Origin: Mesorhizobium onobrychidis
GTDB taxonomy: Bacteria; Pseudomonadota; Alphaproteobacteria; Rhizobiales; Rhizobiaceae
Assembly (NCBI RefSeq): GCF_024707545.1
Contig: NZ_CP062229.1
Span: 2,523,501-2,587,500 of the forward strand
Direction of reading: 5' to 3'
Length of the DNA stretch: 64,000 bases
Of the stretch, positions 41,995 to 50,600 are shown one piece after another. The position numbers were made by a program, and so were the translations under genes. How positions within the stretch are numbered: the stretch's first letter is position 1; each line of letters starts with the position of its first letter. The notes below the pieces were generated by a model that was given only the letters and a program-made list of their open reading frames with translations, did not search any database and was not told the DNA's origin.

Positions 41995-42588
41995 TCAGCG
42001 CTGGCCGAGGCCGAGAGCTCGAAGCGTCGCGTCGAGCGCTTGGCTGGTCGTTTCGGGCCGGGGACCTCGCGCAATAATTCCGCGCGTCACCTCCAGCCAT
42101 ATTCCAATTGCGATGTCGGCTGCCAACTCTACGTCGCGCACGCTCACTCGGCCTTGGGCAATCGCTTCCTCGATGTCCGCCTTGAGATTCCCGCGAACCC
42201 CTATGCCGAACTCAATGGGTGATTGCGAGCTCTGAATAACAAGGCGGGCCCAGTCTGTGTCCGCGCTCGCTCTCTCCAGGAATTTCATGAACGCGAAAGA
42301 GAGGCGCTCGATCGGATCCCGCCGCTCGAGCCTGGCAGGCGACAGCAGCTCATCAAAGCTCTGACTGAGCCCGGCCCCCACCGCAGCGGCCAGATCTCCG
42401 ATGCTCTTGAAATGGTAGTAGAAGGTCCCCTTGGCAACGCCCGCAGCCTCGACGACAGCATCCACCGTAAGCGCCTCGTGCGTACGGCCCCCAAGGAGCG
42501 TCGCGCCTGCTTCCACGATCTGCGCACGCGTCCGCGCCCGCTTCTCACGCCCTATCTCCGCCCTGCGCGCCAAATCTACTTTTGCCAT
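41995..42588 (-). CDS. TetR family transcriptional regulator
   Basis: A 197-residue protein: the basic leader ARRAEIGREKRARTRAQIVE, then a helix-turn-helix with HEALTVDAVVEAAGVAKGTF and YYHFKSIGDLAAAV. The ligand domain includes TDWARLVIQSSQSP. It faces the patatin remnant and the ketone-body genes. The regulator box at 42632 lies 44 bp upstream, and two similar boxes precede other operons in the window, so it may control a small regulon. Its last 73 bp are duplicated at 40627-40699. Confidence 0.9.
   Translation of the reverse strand: MAKVDLARRAEIGREKRARTRAQIVEAGATLLGGRTHEALTVDAVVEAAGVAKGTFYYHFKSIGDLAAAVGAGLSQSFDELLSPARLERRDPIERLSFAFMKFLERASADTDWARLVIQSSQSPIEFGIGVRGNLKADIEEAIAQGRVSVRDVELAADIAIGIWLEVTRGIIARGPRPETTSQALDATLRALGLGQR
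41998..42070 (+). repeat. 73-bp direct repeat, copy 2 (within the tetR 3' end)
   Basis: Identical to 40627-40699. Here it is coding sequence for the last residues of the TetR regulator, so this is the original copy. Confidence 0.92.
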
Positions 42589-42631
42589 TTGTCATGCCCT
42601 TTTTGCATTGCACCATTACGCAATTCTCATA

Positions 42632-42653
42632 TTGACGATATAGTCGTTTTGAA
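42632..42653 (+). promoter_or_regulatory. Shared regulator box, copy 2
   Basis: TTGACGATATAGTCGTTTTGAA lies between the tetR start and the patatin remnant. It matches the boxes at 39312 and 54670 at the TTGAC, GTCG and TTTGA positions, and the upstream ATTCTCATA is also similar. It is the natural autoregulation site. Confidence 0.65.
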
Positions 42654-42776
42654 CTATATGTGCAAATTGAAAATAGGCCGATCCCCATGCGGACGGCTAA
42701 GGACCGCGAGGTCATGCTCGGTGAGAAGGAAAGCATTCGATGAACGTTCAGTCCCAGAAGGGTTTCCGAACGGTAG

Positions 42777-43220
42777 AAGGGCGTCTCCCTTTCGAATGCA
42801 AGCCGAACGCGCGCCCATACCGACCAGTTCAAGCATTACCAGCGCGCCCGACACACGCTCGCGAACCTTCTGGCAAAACTGCCCGCTGACCTTTTGGATA
42901 GCGAGGAGGCGAGAATGCTGAGCTCAATTGCGGACCACAAGGTCTACAAGCTGGTCCATCTGATCTACGGCTCGAAGCAGTATGAAACCCACTCGAAGGA
43001 CTACGAATTCTCGCGGCTGTCCATGGAAGAGCATTGGCGGGCTGGTTACTTCGACGCTGTGCGCACATTGCGCCATCCTGAGGCAATAGCGCGGCCGGAC
43101 AATCTGGACGGGGTTAGCACCTATGACCTTGCTGTCGACGGGCGGGAATATAGTTCAGTCACGCAAGCGACTGACGTCCCCGTCGCGAATGCGCCCCCGG
43201 CTCCTCCTGAACGCAAATGA
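42777..43220 (+). pseudogene. Patatin-like phospholipase (DUF3734), 3' fragment
   Basis: The frame is open from 42777 to the stop at 43220 and reads NASRTRAHTDQFKHYQRARH, then SSIADHKVYKLVHLIYGSKQ and THSKDYEFSRLSMEEHWRAG, which is the C-terminal DUF3734 region of rhizobial patatin-like phospholipases. The N-terminal lipase domain with G-x-S-x-G is absent, and a stop codon precedes the fragment. A downstream start at 42894 (TTG) could give about 108 residues. The intact gene normally belongs with the two ketone-body genes that follow. Confidence 0.8.
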
Positions 43221-43247
43221 GCCGCTCGATCCAAAGGATTTTCAGCC

Positions 43248-44033
43248 ATGCACCAAGACACCGTCCGGGCGAGCGCTTTCGCCATGCCGCTGACCAGCCC
43301 GGCCTATCCGACCGGCCCATATCGCTTCCGAAATCGGGAGTATCTGATCATCACATATCGCACCGATCCGAACAAACTGCGCGACCTCGTGCCCGAGCCG
43401 CTCCAGGTGTGCGAGCCTCTCGTCAAATTCGAGTTCATTCGCATGCCGGACTCGACCGGCTTCGGTGATTACACGGAAAGCGGACAGGTCATCCCGGTTT
43501 CGTTCCGCGGACGCAAGGGCAGCTACACCCACTGCATGTTTCTCAACGACCACCCGCCGATTGCCGGCGGACGCGAGCTTTGGGGCTTTCCGAAGAAGCT
43601 TGCGAGTCCGACTTTTCGGACCGAGACCGACACTCTGGTGGGCACGCTCGATTATGGACCGGTCCGCGTCGCGACGGGTACTATGGGCTACAAGCACCGA
43701 GCCGCCGACCTCGCGAGCGTGAAGGCCTCGCTCGCCGAACCGAACTTCCTCCTCAAAATCATCCCGCATGTCGACGGCACGCCGCGCATCTGCGAACTCG
43801 TGGAATACCACTTGGAGGAAATCAATCTGCAGGGCGCCTGGACCGGCCCGGCAGCACTGAACCTTTGGTCACACGCGCTGGCCCCAGTCGCCGAGCTGCC
43901 GGTGCTGGAAGTGGTATCGGCGGTACACATCATCGCAGATCTCACGCTCGCGCTTGGAAAGGTCGTGCATGACTACCTCGCGGAAGCTGAGCCTCGCTAT
44001 CGGAAAGGAAGAATCCATGAATTTGCAGAATGA
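43248..44033 (+). CDS. adc: Acetoacetate decarboxylase
   Basis: A 261-residue protein. [14 protein letters not shown] contains the Schiff-base lysine and its neighbour (E-x-x-G-x-P-K-K) that define acetoacetate decarboxylase, which converts acetoacetate to acetone and CO2. [20 protein letters not shown] and [14 protein letters not shown] also fit. It overlaps the next gene by 17 bases. Together with the 3-hydroxybutyrate dehydrogenase it forms a ketone-body/polyhydroxybutyrate module. Confidence 0.93.
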   Translation: MHQDTVRASAFAMPLTSPAYPTGPYRFRNREYLIITYRTDPNKLRDLVPEPLQVCEPLVKFEFIRMPDSTGFGDYTESGQVIPVSFRGRKGSYTHCMFLNDHPPIAGGRELWGFPKKLASPTFRTETDTLVGTLDYGPVRVATGTMGYKHRAADLASVKASLAEPNFLLKIIPHVDGTPRICELVEYHLEEINLQGAWTGPAALNLWSHALAPVAELPVLEVVSAVHIIADLTLALGKVVHDYLAEAEPRYRKGRIHEFAE

Positions 44034-44844
44034 GATCTTATCGAAGCACGCCGACGGAGCCGCAGGCCGGCTCCTCAACAAGGTGGCAGTGATCACCGGA
44101 GCCGCGAGCGGCATCGGCAAAGAGATTGCGCTCATATTCGCTCGCGAGGGGGCAAGAGTGGTCATTGCGGATCTTGATCACAGCGCGGCGCAAAAGGCCG
44201 CGTCCGAGATCGATCCGATGGGCAAACGTGCGCTCGGGGTTGGCATGGATGTCAGCAACGAGGAGCAGGTGGAAAGCGGAATGGTGCAGGCGATCGAAAC
44301 CTTCGGGCGCCTCGACATCCTGGTCAGCAACGCCGGCGTCCAGATCGTGGCGCCGCTTGTCGAGTTCGAGTTCGAGAAATGGAAGAAGTTGCTTTCCATC
44401 CATTTGGACGGAGCCTTCCTGACCACCCGTGCCGCCTTGCGGCAAATGTACAGGCAGAAGGGCGGCAGCATCATCTACATGGGATCCGTGCACTCCAAGG
44501 AGGCTTCACCGCTCAAGGCGCCCTACGTCACCGCCAAGCACGGCCTGATCGGCCTGGCGAAGGTCGTGGCCAAGGAAGGTGCCGCCCACGGCGTGCGCGC
44601 CAACGTGATCTGCCCCGGCTTCGTGCGCACGCCTTTGGTCGACAAACAGATCCCGGAGCAGGCACGCGAGCTTGGGATCTCCGAGGCGGACGTGATCAAG
44701 ACCATGATGCTGAAAGAGACGGTCGACGGCGAGTTCACGACCGTCCAGGACGTTGCGGAAGCAGCGCTGTTCCTGGCAGCCTTCCCATCGAACGCGCTGA
44801 CTGGCCAGTCGATGGTGGTCAGCCATGGATGGTTCATGCAGTAG
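44017..44844 (+). CDS. bdhA: 3-hydroxybutyrate dehydrogenase (SDR)
   Basis: A 275-residue [23 protein letters not shown] with the acidic NAD-selecting end of strand 2 (VVIADLD), SNAGVQ, catalytic Ser in IYMGSVHS and Tyr-x3-Lys in [10 protein letters not shown]. The [20 protein letters not shown] segment is characteristic of bacterial D-3-hydroxybutyrate dehydrogenases, which interconvert 3-hydroxybutyrate and acetoacetate. The start at 44017 has GGAAAGGAAG upstream and lies inside the adc coding sequence, so the two are coupled. Confidence 0.9.
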   Translation: MNLQNEILSKHADGAAGRLLNKVAVITGAASGIGKEIALIFAREGARVVIADLDHSAAQKAASEIDPMGKRALGVGMDVSNEEQVESGMVQAIETFGRLDILVSNAGVQIVAPLVEFEFEKWKKLLSIHLDGAFLTTRAALRQMYRQKGGSIIYMGSVHSKEASPLKAPYVTAKHGLIGLAKVVAKEGAAHGVRANVICPGFVRTPLVDKQIPEQARELGISEADVIKTMMLKETVDGEFTTVQDVAEAALFLAAFPSNALTGQSMVVSHGWFMQ

Positions 44845-44977
44845 AGGCCCAGAGGATCGCTTCTCTGCGTCAAAAGGCTAGAGCCGTATACCTCAGAATA
44901 ATAGCGATCGGACTTCCCACTGAGTAACAATATTTGGCAGGGAAGAATATCCCTGAACTGCCTTGACGGAGAGAAGC

Positions 44978-45730
44978 GTGCGGTACACGTCCTCGGAATC
45001 CAGTGATCGAAGACTAGAGGAGCCCGTTGCTCCCTTTTCGGCGGCCGAACCGCCCCTGTGTCTCTCGTCCATAGTGCACGATTTCAACAGTCTGCTGACG
45101 CCGGTCCTGACCATTCTCGAAGAGCTGCAAGCCCGCCGCGCCGGCACATCGCGCCAGCTTAGGAAGCTCGACGGTGCGATATACTGCGCATTTCGTGCCA
45201 AGATACTTGCTCGGGAACTTCTCGACTTTGCGAACCCGCGGCAGGCAAGGCCGGAACCGGTTGACATTCACCAGCTGATCTCGCTCTTGGAGGCGGTACT
45301 TGAAAGTGTTCTGCCATCAAGCATCAGCCTCGAAGTTGATATCGACAATAGCCTTCCGCTGGCTTTTGTCGACCAGCCGTTCGTGGAGCGCGCGCTCCTC
45401 AATCTTGTCCTCAATGCGCGCGACGCGATGCCTGAGGGTGGCGAAATCACCATTGCGGCAGCGTCGGAGTTGCCGCCTGTCAGTCAGGCTGGATCGCGTA
45501 AGCTGATGATCCGCCTTTCGGTCGCAAATCGGAGCATCTCTCCAGAGGCGCCAAGTATGGTGGAACATCCACACTTCTCGACCCAGACCAATAGGACCAG
45601 TCTCATTTTGGCGATCGTCAATCAACTCATGGAGAGCTTGGAGGGTGGACTCACACTGACCAACACTGCTCGTCAGGGCACGGCAGTCGACCTGTGGTTG
45701 CCAGCAATGTCGGCCTGCTCGGCCGACTGA
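44978..45730 (+). CDS. Histidine kinase-like protein lacking a sensor domain
   Basis: A protein of about 250 residues with a GTG start at 44978 after GGAGAG; a TTG at 44963 is in frame. LSSIVHDFNSLLTPVLTILE is an H-box of the H-D-F-N type, and FVERALLNLVLNARDAMPEG is an N-box. The final part (LILAIVNQLMESLEGGLTL, GTAVDLWLPA) is the end of an HATPase domain, but the G1 Asp-x-Gly motif is not evident. It may be a degenerate or truncated kinase. No receiver is attached. Confidence 0.75.
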   Translation: MRYTSSESSDRRLEEPVAPFSAAEPPLCLSSIVHDFNSLLTPVLTILEELQARRAGTSRQLRKLDGAIYCAFRAKILARELLDFANPRQARPEPVDIHQLISLLEAVLESVLPSSISLEVDIDNSLPLAFVDQPFVERALLNLVLNARDAMPEGGEITIAAASELPPVSQAGSRKLMIRLSVANRSISPEAPSMVEHPHFSTQTNRTSLILAIVNQLMESLEGGLTLTNTARQGTAVDLWLPAMSACSAD

Positions 45731-45760
45731 GCTGTTGGCGAGAGGAAAGGACCTATCGCG

Positions 45761-45934
45761 ATGGAACTCCGCGTTCTGCTTACACAGTGCTTCTCCGCCA
45801 TTCACGACTTCGTGGCGCCGCGATATCGACCGGAACTTCACTATATGCGTGGCCCTGGCCCGGCATATGCACGGCGCGCAGTGCTGGACGAATCTCGACG
45901 AGTGCTGCCGGTCCTGCGCAACCCGCGCCGGTAG
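45761..45934 (+). CDS. Short hypothetical reading frame
   Basis: Fifty-seven codons, MELRVLLTQCFSAIHDFVAP and onward, starting 30 bp after the kinase-like stop with AGAGGAAAGGA as ribosome binding site. It is basic and lacks recognisable domains. It is reported because of its leader and position. It may not be a gene. Confidence 0.3.
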   Translation: MELRVLLTQCFSAIHDFVAPRYRPELHYMRGPGPAYARRAVLDESRRVLPVLRNPRR

Positions 45935-46246
45935 CACGAGTCGTCGGGGCGGCAATTTCACAACCTACTGATATTGCAGGCGGTCACTTGACGCCCCGGC
46001 GAGCGTTGGCCGGCAGCCCGAGGGAATCGCGCGCCCAACCAAGCGGTCAGCGTTGGTTAGCAGGGTCCTCCAGATTACCGCAATATACAAAGGTATGGGT
46101 CTGGCAACTACCGCGACATGAGCGACGAACAACAATCTAATAGAAAAGCCGTGTATGTGCTGTAATAGATGTGTGTTGTGGCGGTATGACGTTCATGCTT
46201 ACTGAAACATACTTGCGTTAGCACGTCGACATAAGAAGGGTTGGCG
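45935..46246. other. Intergenic region, no gene recognised
   Basis: About 310 bp. The second half is AT-rich and may contain the promoter for the small genes that follow. No repeat or terminator is evident. Confidence 0.4.
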
Positions 46247-46429
46247 ATGGAATGTATAAAATGTGATCTTGTATTCCGCGGACGTCCTACAAGATACTAC
46301 TTCTGTTCGCATACATGCTGGGACGACGCCAAAACAACCACATCATGGAGGATTCTATCGGATGATTTCGGTTCTCTATCGCCTCCGGTCAGGCTCACTA
46401 CTTCCGCTCATTTTGCTCGGCCTGCATAG
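46247..46429 (+). CDS. Possible small zinc-ribbon-like peptide
   Basis: Sixty codons with AGAAGGG seven bases upstream. MECIKCDLVFRGRPTRYYFC and SHTCWDD place four cysteines as C-x2-C and C-x3-C, a metal-site spacing. It overlaps the next gene by 68 bases in another frame. It could be a genuine zinc-ribbon peptide or chance. Confidence 0.35.
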   Translation: MECIKCDLVFRGRPTRYYFCSHTCWDDAKTTTSWRILSDDFGSLSPPVRLTTSAHFARPA

Positions 46430-46691
46430 CCAGGTCAGCGCACACGATGCCCCGACCGGGTGGAAGTACCCGTGGGCATGCTGCAGCAATATGGATTGCC
46501 AGCAGGTCCAGTCCTCGGCGGTTATCGAGAAGCCCCAGGGTTACGTCATCCAATCCACCGGTGAGGTGGTCGGTTACCGAGACAAGCGCATAAAGGACTC
46601 GCCCGACGGCGAATACCATTGGTGCGCACACCAGGCGGGTCTCGATGCGGGCCAGACGATCTGTCTTTTCGTCCCGCCCAGGGCCTCATGA
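46362..46691 (+). CDS. Small secreted cysteine-containing protein
   Basis: A 109-residue protein with an N-terminal signal peptide (MISVLYRLRSGSLLPLILLG, predicted cleavage after VSA). The mature part WKYPWACCSNMDCQQVQSSA, EVVGYRDKRIKDSPDGEYHW and a CAH plus C near the end carries five cysteines. Similar short secreted proteins are frequent in Hyphomicrobiales; function is unknown. RBS: GGAGGA at 46347. Confidence 0.75.
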   Translation: MISVLYRLRSGSLLPLILLGLHSQVSAHDAPTGWKYPWACCSNMDCQQVQSSAVIEKPQGYVIQSTGEVVGYRDKRIKDSPDGEYHWCAHQAGLDAGQTICLFVPPRAS

Positions 46692-46921
46692 GGCGGCAAA
46701 GGGCACTTTACGGATCGTTGCAGCCGGCGACCGTGGGCGCCTACGCTCGCATGATGAAACACGTTTTACTTTGGTCGCAACCCATTCCCGGCACCGCTCG
46801 CCCTGATCACTCCCACGGCAGCAAAGCCGGAAAGGGCCAAAGACTGCGAGGGTCGACGTCATCGCAGAACCCGGCATGCAGGCGCGTGAAGCGGCAACAC
46901 TTACTCGTCCTGTCATAATCC

Positions 46922-47296
46922 ATGGCCACTTACTTTGCCGGTTACGAGGGTCCGCGCTGCGCTACGTTGGATGGGCTGAGGATCATCCTCCTTGGCCTGT
47001 GTGCCACCCAGCTTACAGCCTGCATCGCAGCCTATCCACGCGACGGCCTGCCTACGCAATGGATGGCCACAGCCGAAGTAAGTGGCTTCCCCGGCGACAT
47101 ACGCGTCTGGGACGATTCCACAGGTTCGCCGACAGGCAAATCGCCCCTGTATCCTCCAGCACGGCGATGCAGCGGCGTGCGACACGCAGCCGATGAGGTA
47201 GCGCAGGCGGATGGAGGCAACTGGTTTAGGAGTTCTGCCAAAACGGCTAAGCGGTTATACCTCGGCATAATACCCAGAGTAGTCGAGGCAGGGTAA
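46922..47296 (+). CDS. Hypothetical lipoprotein-like protein, possibly truncated
   Basis: About 124 residues. LRIILLGLCATQLTACIAAY looks like a lipoprotein signal with a TAC lipobox, followed by AEVSGFPGDIRVWDDSTGSP, which resembles the first segment after the signal in patatin-like lipoproteins (V-P-G-F-P-x-x-R-x-W). No lipase motif follows and the remaining sequence is low-complexity, so this is either a remnant or an unrelated small protein. No strong ribosome binding site is visible. Confidence 0.4.
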   Translation: MATYFAGYEGPRCATLDGLRIILLGLCATQLTACIAAYPRDGLPTQWMATAEVSGFPGDIRVWDDSTGSPTGKSPLYPPARRCSGVRHAADEVAQADGGNWFRSSAKTAKRLYLGIIPRVVEAG

Positions 47297-47635
47297 ACCT
47301 TGCAACGGCCCCTGAAATCCAGCGTCCTCCCACCAGGAGCCTACTTGCCGCGCCGGTGTGCCTCTTGACCGCAAAAAACCTCTCCTGCCGGCGCGGCCCC
47401 TCTCAAAAGGGCAGAACAGCGCTTTCGCGGCCCTGTTTCGTAGGCCCTGGTCGAAAAGCATACTCTGCGAACGGAAGTGGTGGGATGAAGATCAGCGATA
47501 GATGTGATCGGCTTTGCTGGGCGCCCCAAGAAGTGGGCACATTGACACGAGAGGGAAGTGGGTGAAGCCTGACTAGAACTGCGATGCCCGTGGTCCAAGA
47601 AGGACGCGGGCAGTCTCGAGTCGAGCGATGTGAAG
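47297..47635. other. Intergenic region upstream of the giant hybrid kinase
   Basis: About 340 bp with no gene that I can support. It should include the promoter of the 47636 gene; no operator-like dyad stands out. Confidence 0.4.
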
Positions 47636-50600
47636 ATGGACGACACCGTCCAAGGCGGGCCGAAAAGGAGCGCCAGGAAAAGCACAGGCAGACAGGAGCG
47701 TCTAGCCGCTCCTGGCCGGCTGACGACGCCGACCCTAGCTCAGCCTGACGCGGTACAAGCTACCTGGGATGACGGCTATCGCATCCTCACACGGCAGACA
47801 CGCCAGGACGAGAAGGCAGGGCCGCAGCCTGTCCTGGTGGTGCGGCTTGCGGCCGAGCACCCCAGCCGCACCAGCCTCGACAGACTGGCGCACGAATATG
47901 GGCTGAGAGACGAGCTCGACGGTACGTGGGCAGCGAAGCCGCTGGAATTCATCAACGAGAATAACCGCAGCGCGCTGATCCTGGACGACTGCGGCGGCGT
48001 GCCCCTCCGCCAGCTGATCGCGGAGCGAAAGCAGGGGATGGCGACCGAGCTCCCGCTCTTCCTGCGTCTTGCCATCGGTATCGCTGCGGCGGTCGGCAAG
48101 GTTCACGAGCGTGGTCTAGTTCACAGGGACATCAAGCCAGCGAACATCCTGGTGAACGAGGCAGAGGGCCAGGTTCGGCTCACAGGCTTCGGCGTGGCGT
48201 CGCGTCTTTCTCGGGAGCGCCAGGCGTCCGAGCCTCCCGAGGTCATTGCCGGTACTCTCGCGTACATGGCGCCCGAACAAACCGGCCGCATGAACCGATC
48301 AGTCGACGCCCGTAGCGACCTTTATGCGATCGGCGTCACGCTTTATGAGACGCTCACCGGCAAGCTGCCGTTCACCGCTTCCGATCCGATGGAGTGGGTA
48401 CACTGCCACATTGCCAAGCGCCCGGTGCCACCGTCCGAGCGGATGAAGAAGGTGCCCCGCGCTGTCTCGGCAATCCTCATGAAGCTGCTCGCCAAGAATG
48501 CCGAGGAGCGCTACCAGACGGCCGGCGGGCTGGAGGCCGATCTGCGGCGGGCCCTGCTTGAATGGGAGAGCCGAGGGCGGATCGGTGAATTTCCGCTTGG
48601 GACGCACGATCTGGCCGACGAGCTGCTGATTCCTGAGCGGCTCTATGGGCGCGAGCGTGAGATCGCTGTCCTGCTTGCCGCCTTCGACCGGGTTGTTGCG
48701 GGCGGCGAGCCGCAGCTGGTGTTGGTGTCGGGCCACGCCGGGGCTGGCAAGTCCACGGTCGTACACGAGCTCCACCGTGCTCTCGTGCCGTCTAGCGGGC
48801 TGTTTGCATCCGGCAAATTCGACCAGAACCAGCGCGACGCTCCCTATGCGAGCTTAGCACAGGCCCTGCAGGGCCTCATCCGGCCGCTGCTGGGCAAGAG
48901 CGAAGCTGAGCTTGTGCCCTGGCGCGCCGGCTTGATTGAAGCTTTGGGCGCGAGCGGACGGCTGATGGAAACGCTCGTCCCGGAGCTCGAAGCGCTTATC
49001 GGTCCACAGCCGGCGGTCGCGGAGTTGCCGCCGCAAGATGCAAAGCGCCGCTTCCATTTGATCATCAGGCGACTGCTCGGAGTGTTCGCCCGAGCGGAGC
49101 ATCCGCTGGCGCTGTTTCTGGACGACCTCCAATGGTTGGACACCGCGACGCTCGACCTGCTTGAGGATATTTGCACGCAACGGGATATGCGTCACCTGCT
49201 GCTGATTGGCGCTTATCGCGACAACGAGGTCACACCCACCCATCCGCTGATTCGTCGGCTGGCCGCGATTCGCGATGCCGGGGGGCTGGTTCGGGAGATC
49301 CCGCTGGCGCCGCTCAGGCTGGAAGAAATGGTCCGGATTTTCGCCGATGCTCTTCATTGCCGGAGCGGTCGCGTCCAGCCGCTTGCGCGGCTGGTGCACA
49401 AGAAGAGCGCGGGCAATCCGTTCTTCGCCCTTCAGTTCCTGAGCACGTTGCCGGATGAAGGGCTGCTTTGGTTGGATCGTGCGCAGGGGCGCTGGGATTG
49501 GGACCTCGAGCGCATACGCGCCAAAGGCTATACCGATAACGTCGCGGATCTCATGCTGAGCAAGCTGCGGCGCCTCCCAACCACGACCCAGATTGCCTTG
49601 AACGTACTGGCCTGCCTCGGCAGTCGAGCGACAGTTGGCACCTTGACGCTGATCAGAGGCGAACCTGAAGAAGCGGTTCACACGGTGTTTTGGGCTGCGG
49701 TACGGACCGGGCTGGTGCTGCGGCAACAGGGGGCGTACCGGTTCTTGCATGACCGGATTCAAGAGGCGGCCTACGGGCTGATCCCCGAAAGCGAGCGAGC
49801 CGCGGCACACCTCGCTGTTGGCCGCGTCCTGCTGACGCATACGCCCTCGGACGCACTCGAGGAGAGTATCTTCGACATCGTCGGCCAGCTCAACCGCGGC
49901 AGCATGATAATTGCGCCGGGCGAAGAGCGCGAGCGCCTCGCCGATCTGAACCTGGTTGCCGCCCGCCGTGCCAAGGCGGCGGCGGCGTACGCGTCGGCGC
50001 TGACCTATGCCACCACGGGTGCGGGTCTCTTGCCGGATGATGCATGGGAGCGCCGGTACGATCTCGCTTTCGGCCTCAATCTGCACAGGGCCGAATGCGA
50101 ATTCCTCGCCGGGGCGCCGGCTGAGGCGCAGGCGCGGCTCGCCGAGTTGGCAAGCCGTGCCGCCAGCCTCACTGATTTGGCCCGCGTCACTCGGCTGCGT
50201 GTGGACCTTTTCATGAGCCTGGGTCGAAGCGATCAGGCCATCGTTTTCGGCCTCGACTACCTGCGCCGCGTCGGCATCACCTGGTCGGCACATCCGACCA
50301 GGAAACAAGTGCGGCAGGAATACGCGCGGCTTTGGCGGCAGCTCGGAAACCGCCCGATGGAAACGCTGCTCAACTCGCCCCCGATGGCAGATCCTGTTGC
50401 GCTCGCGACCATGAATGTCCTCACATCGCTCGTGACTCCGGCCTTGTTTACCGACGAGAATCTGCGTTGCCTCGTGATCGGGCGAATGGGGAATGTTAGT
50501 CTGAGGCACGGCAACAGCGACACGTCGCCCTACGCCTACACCGCGGTAGGCACTGTGCTGGGGCTGTATTTTGGCGACTACGAGGCAGGTTTCCGGTTCG

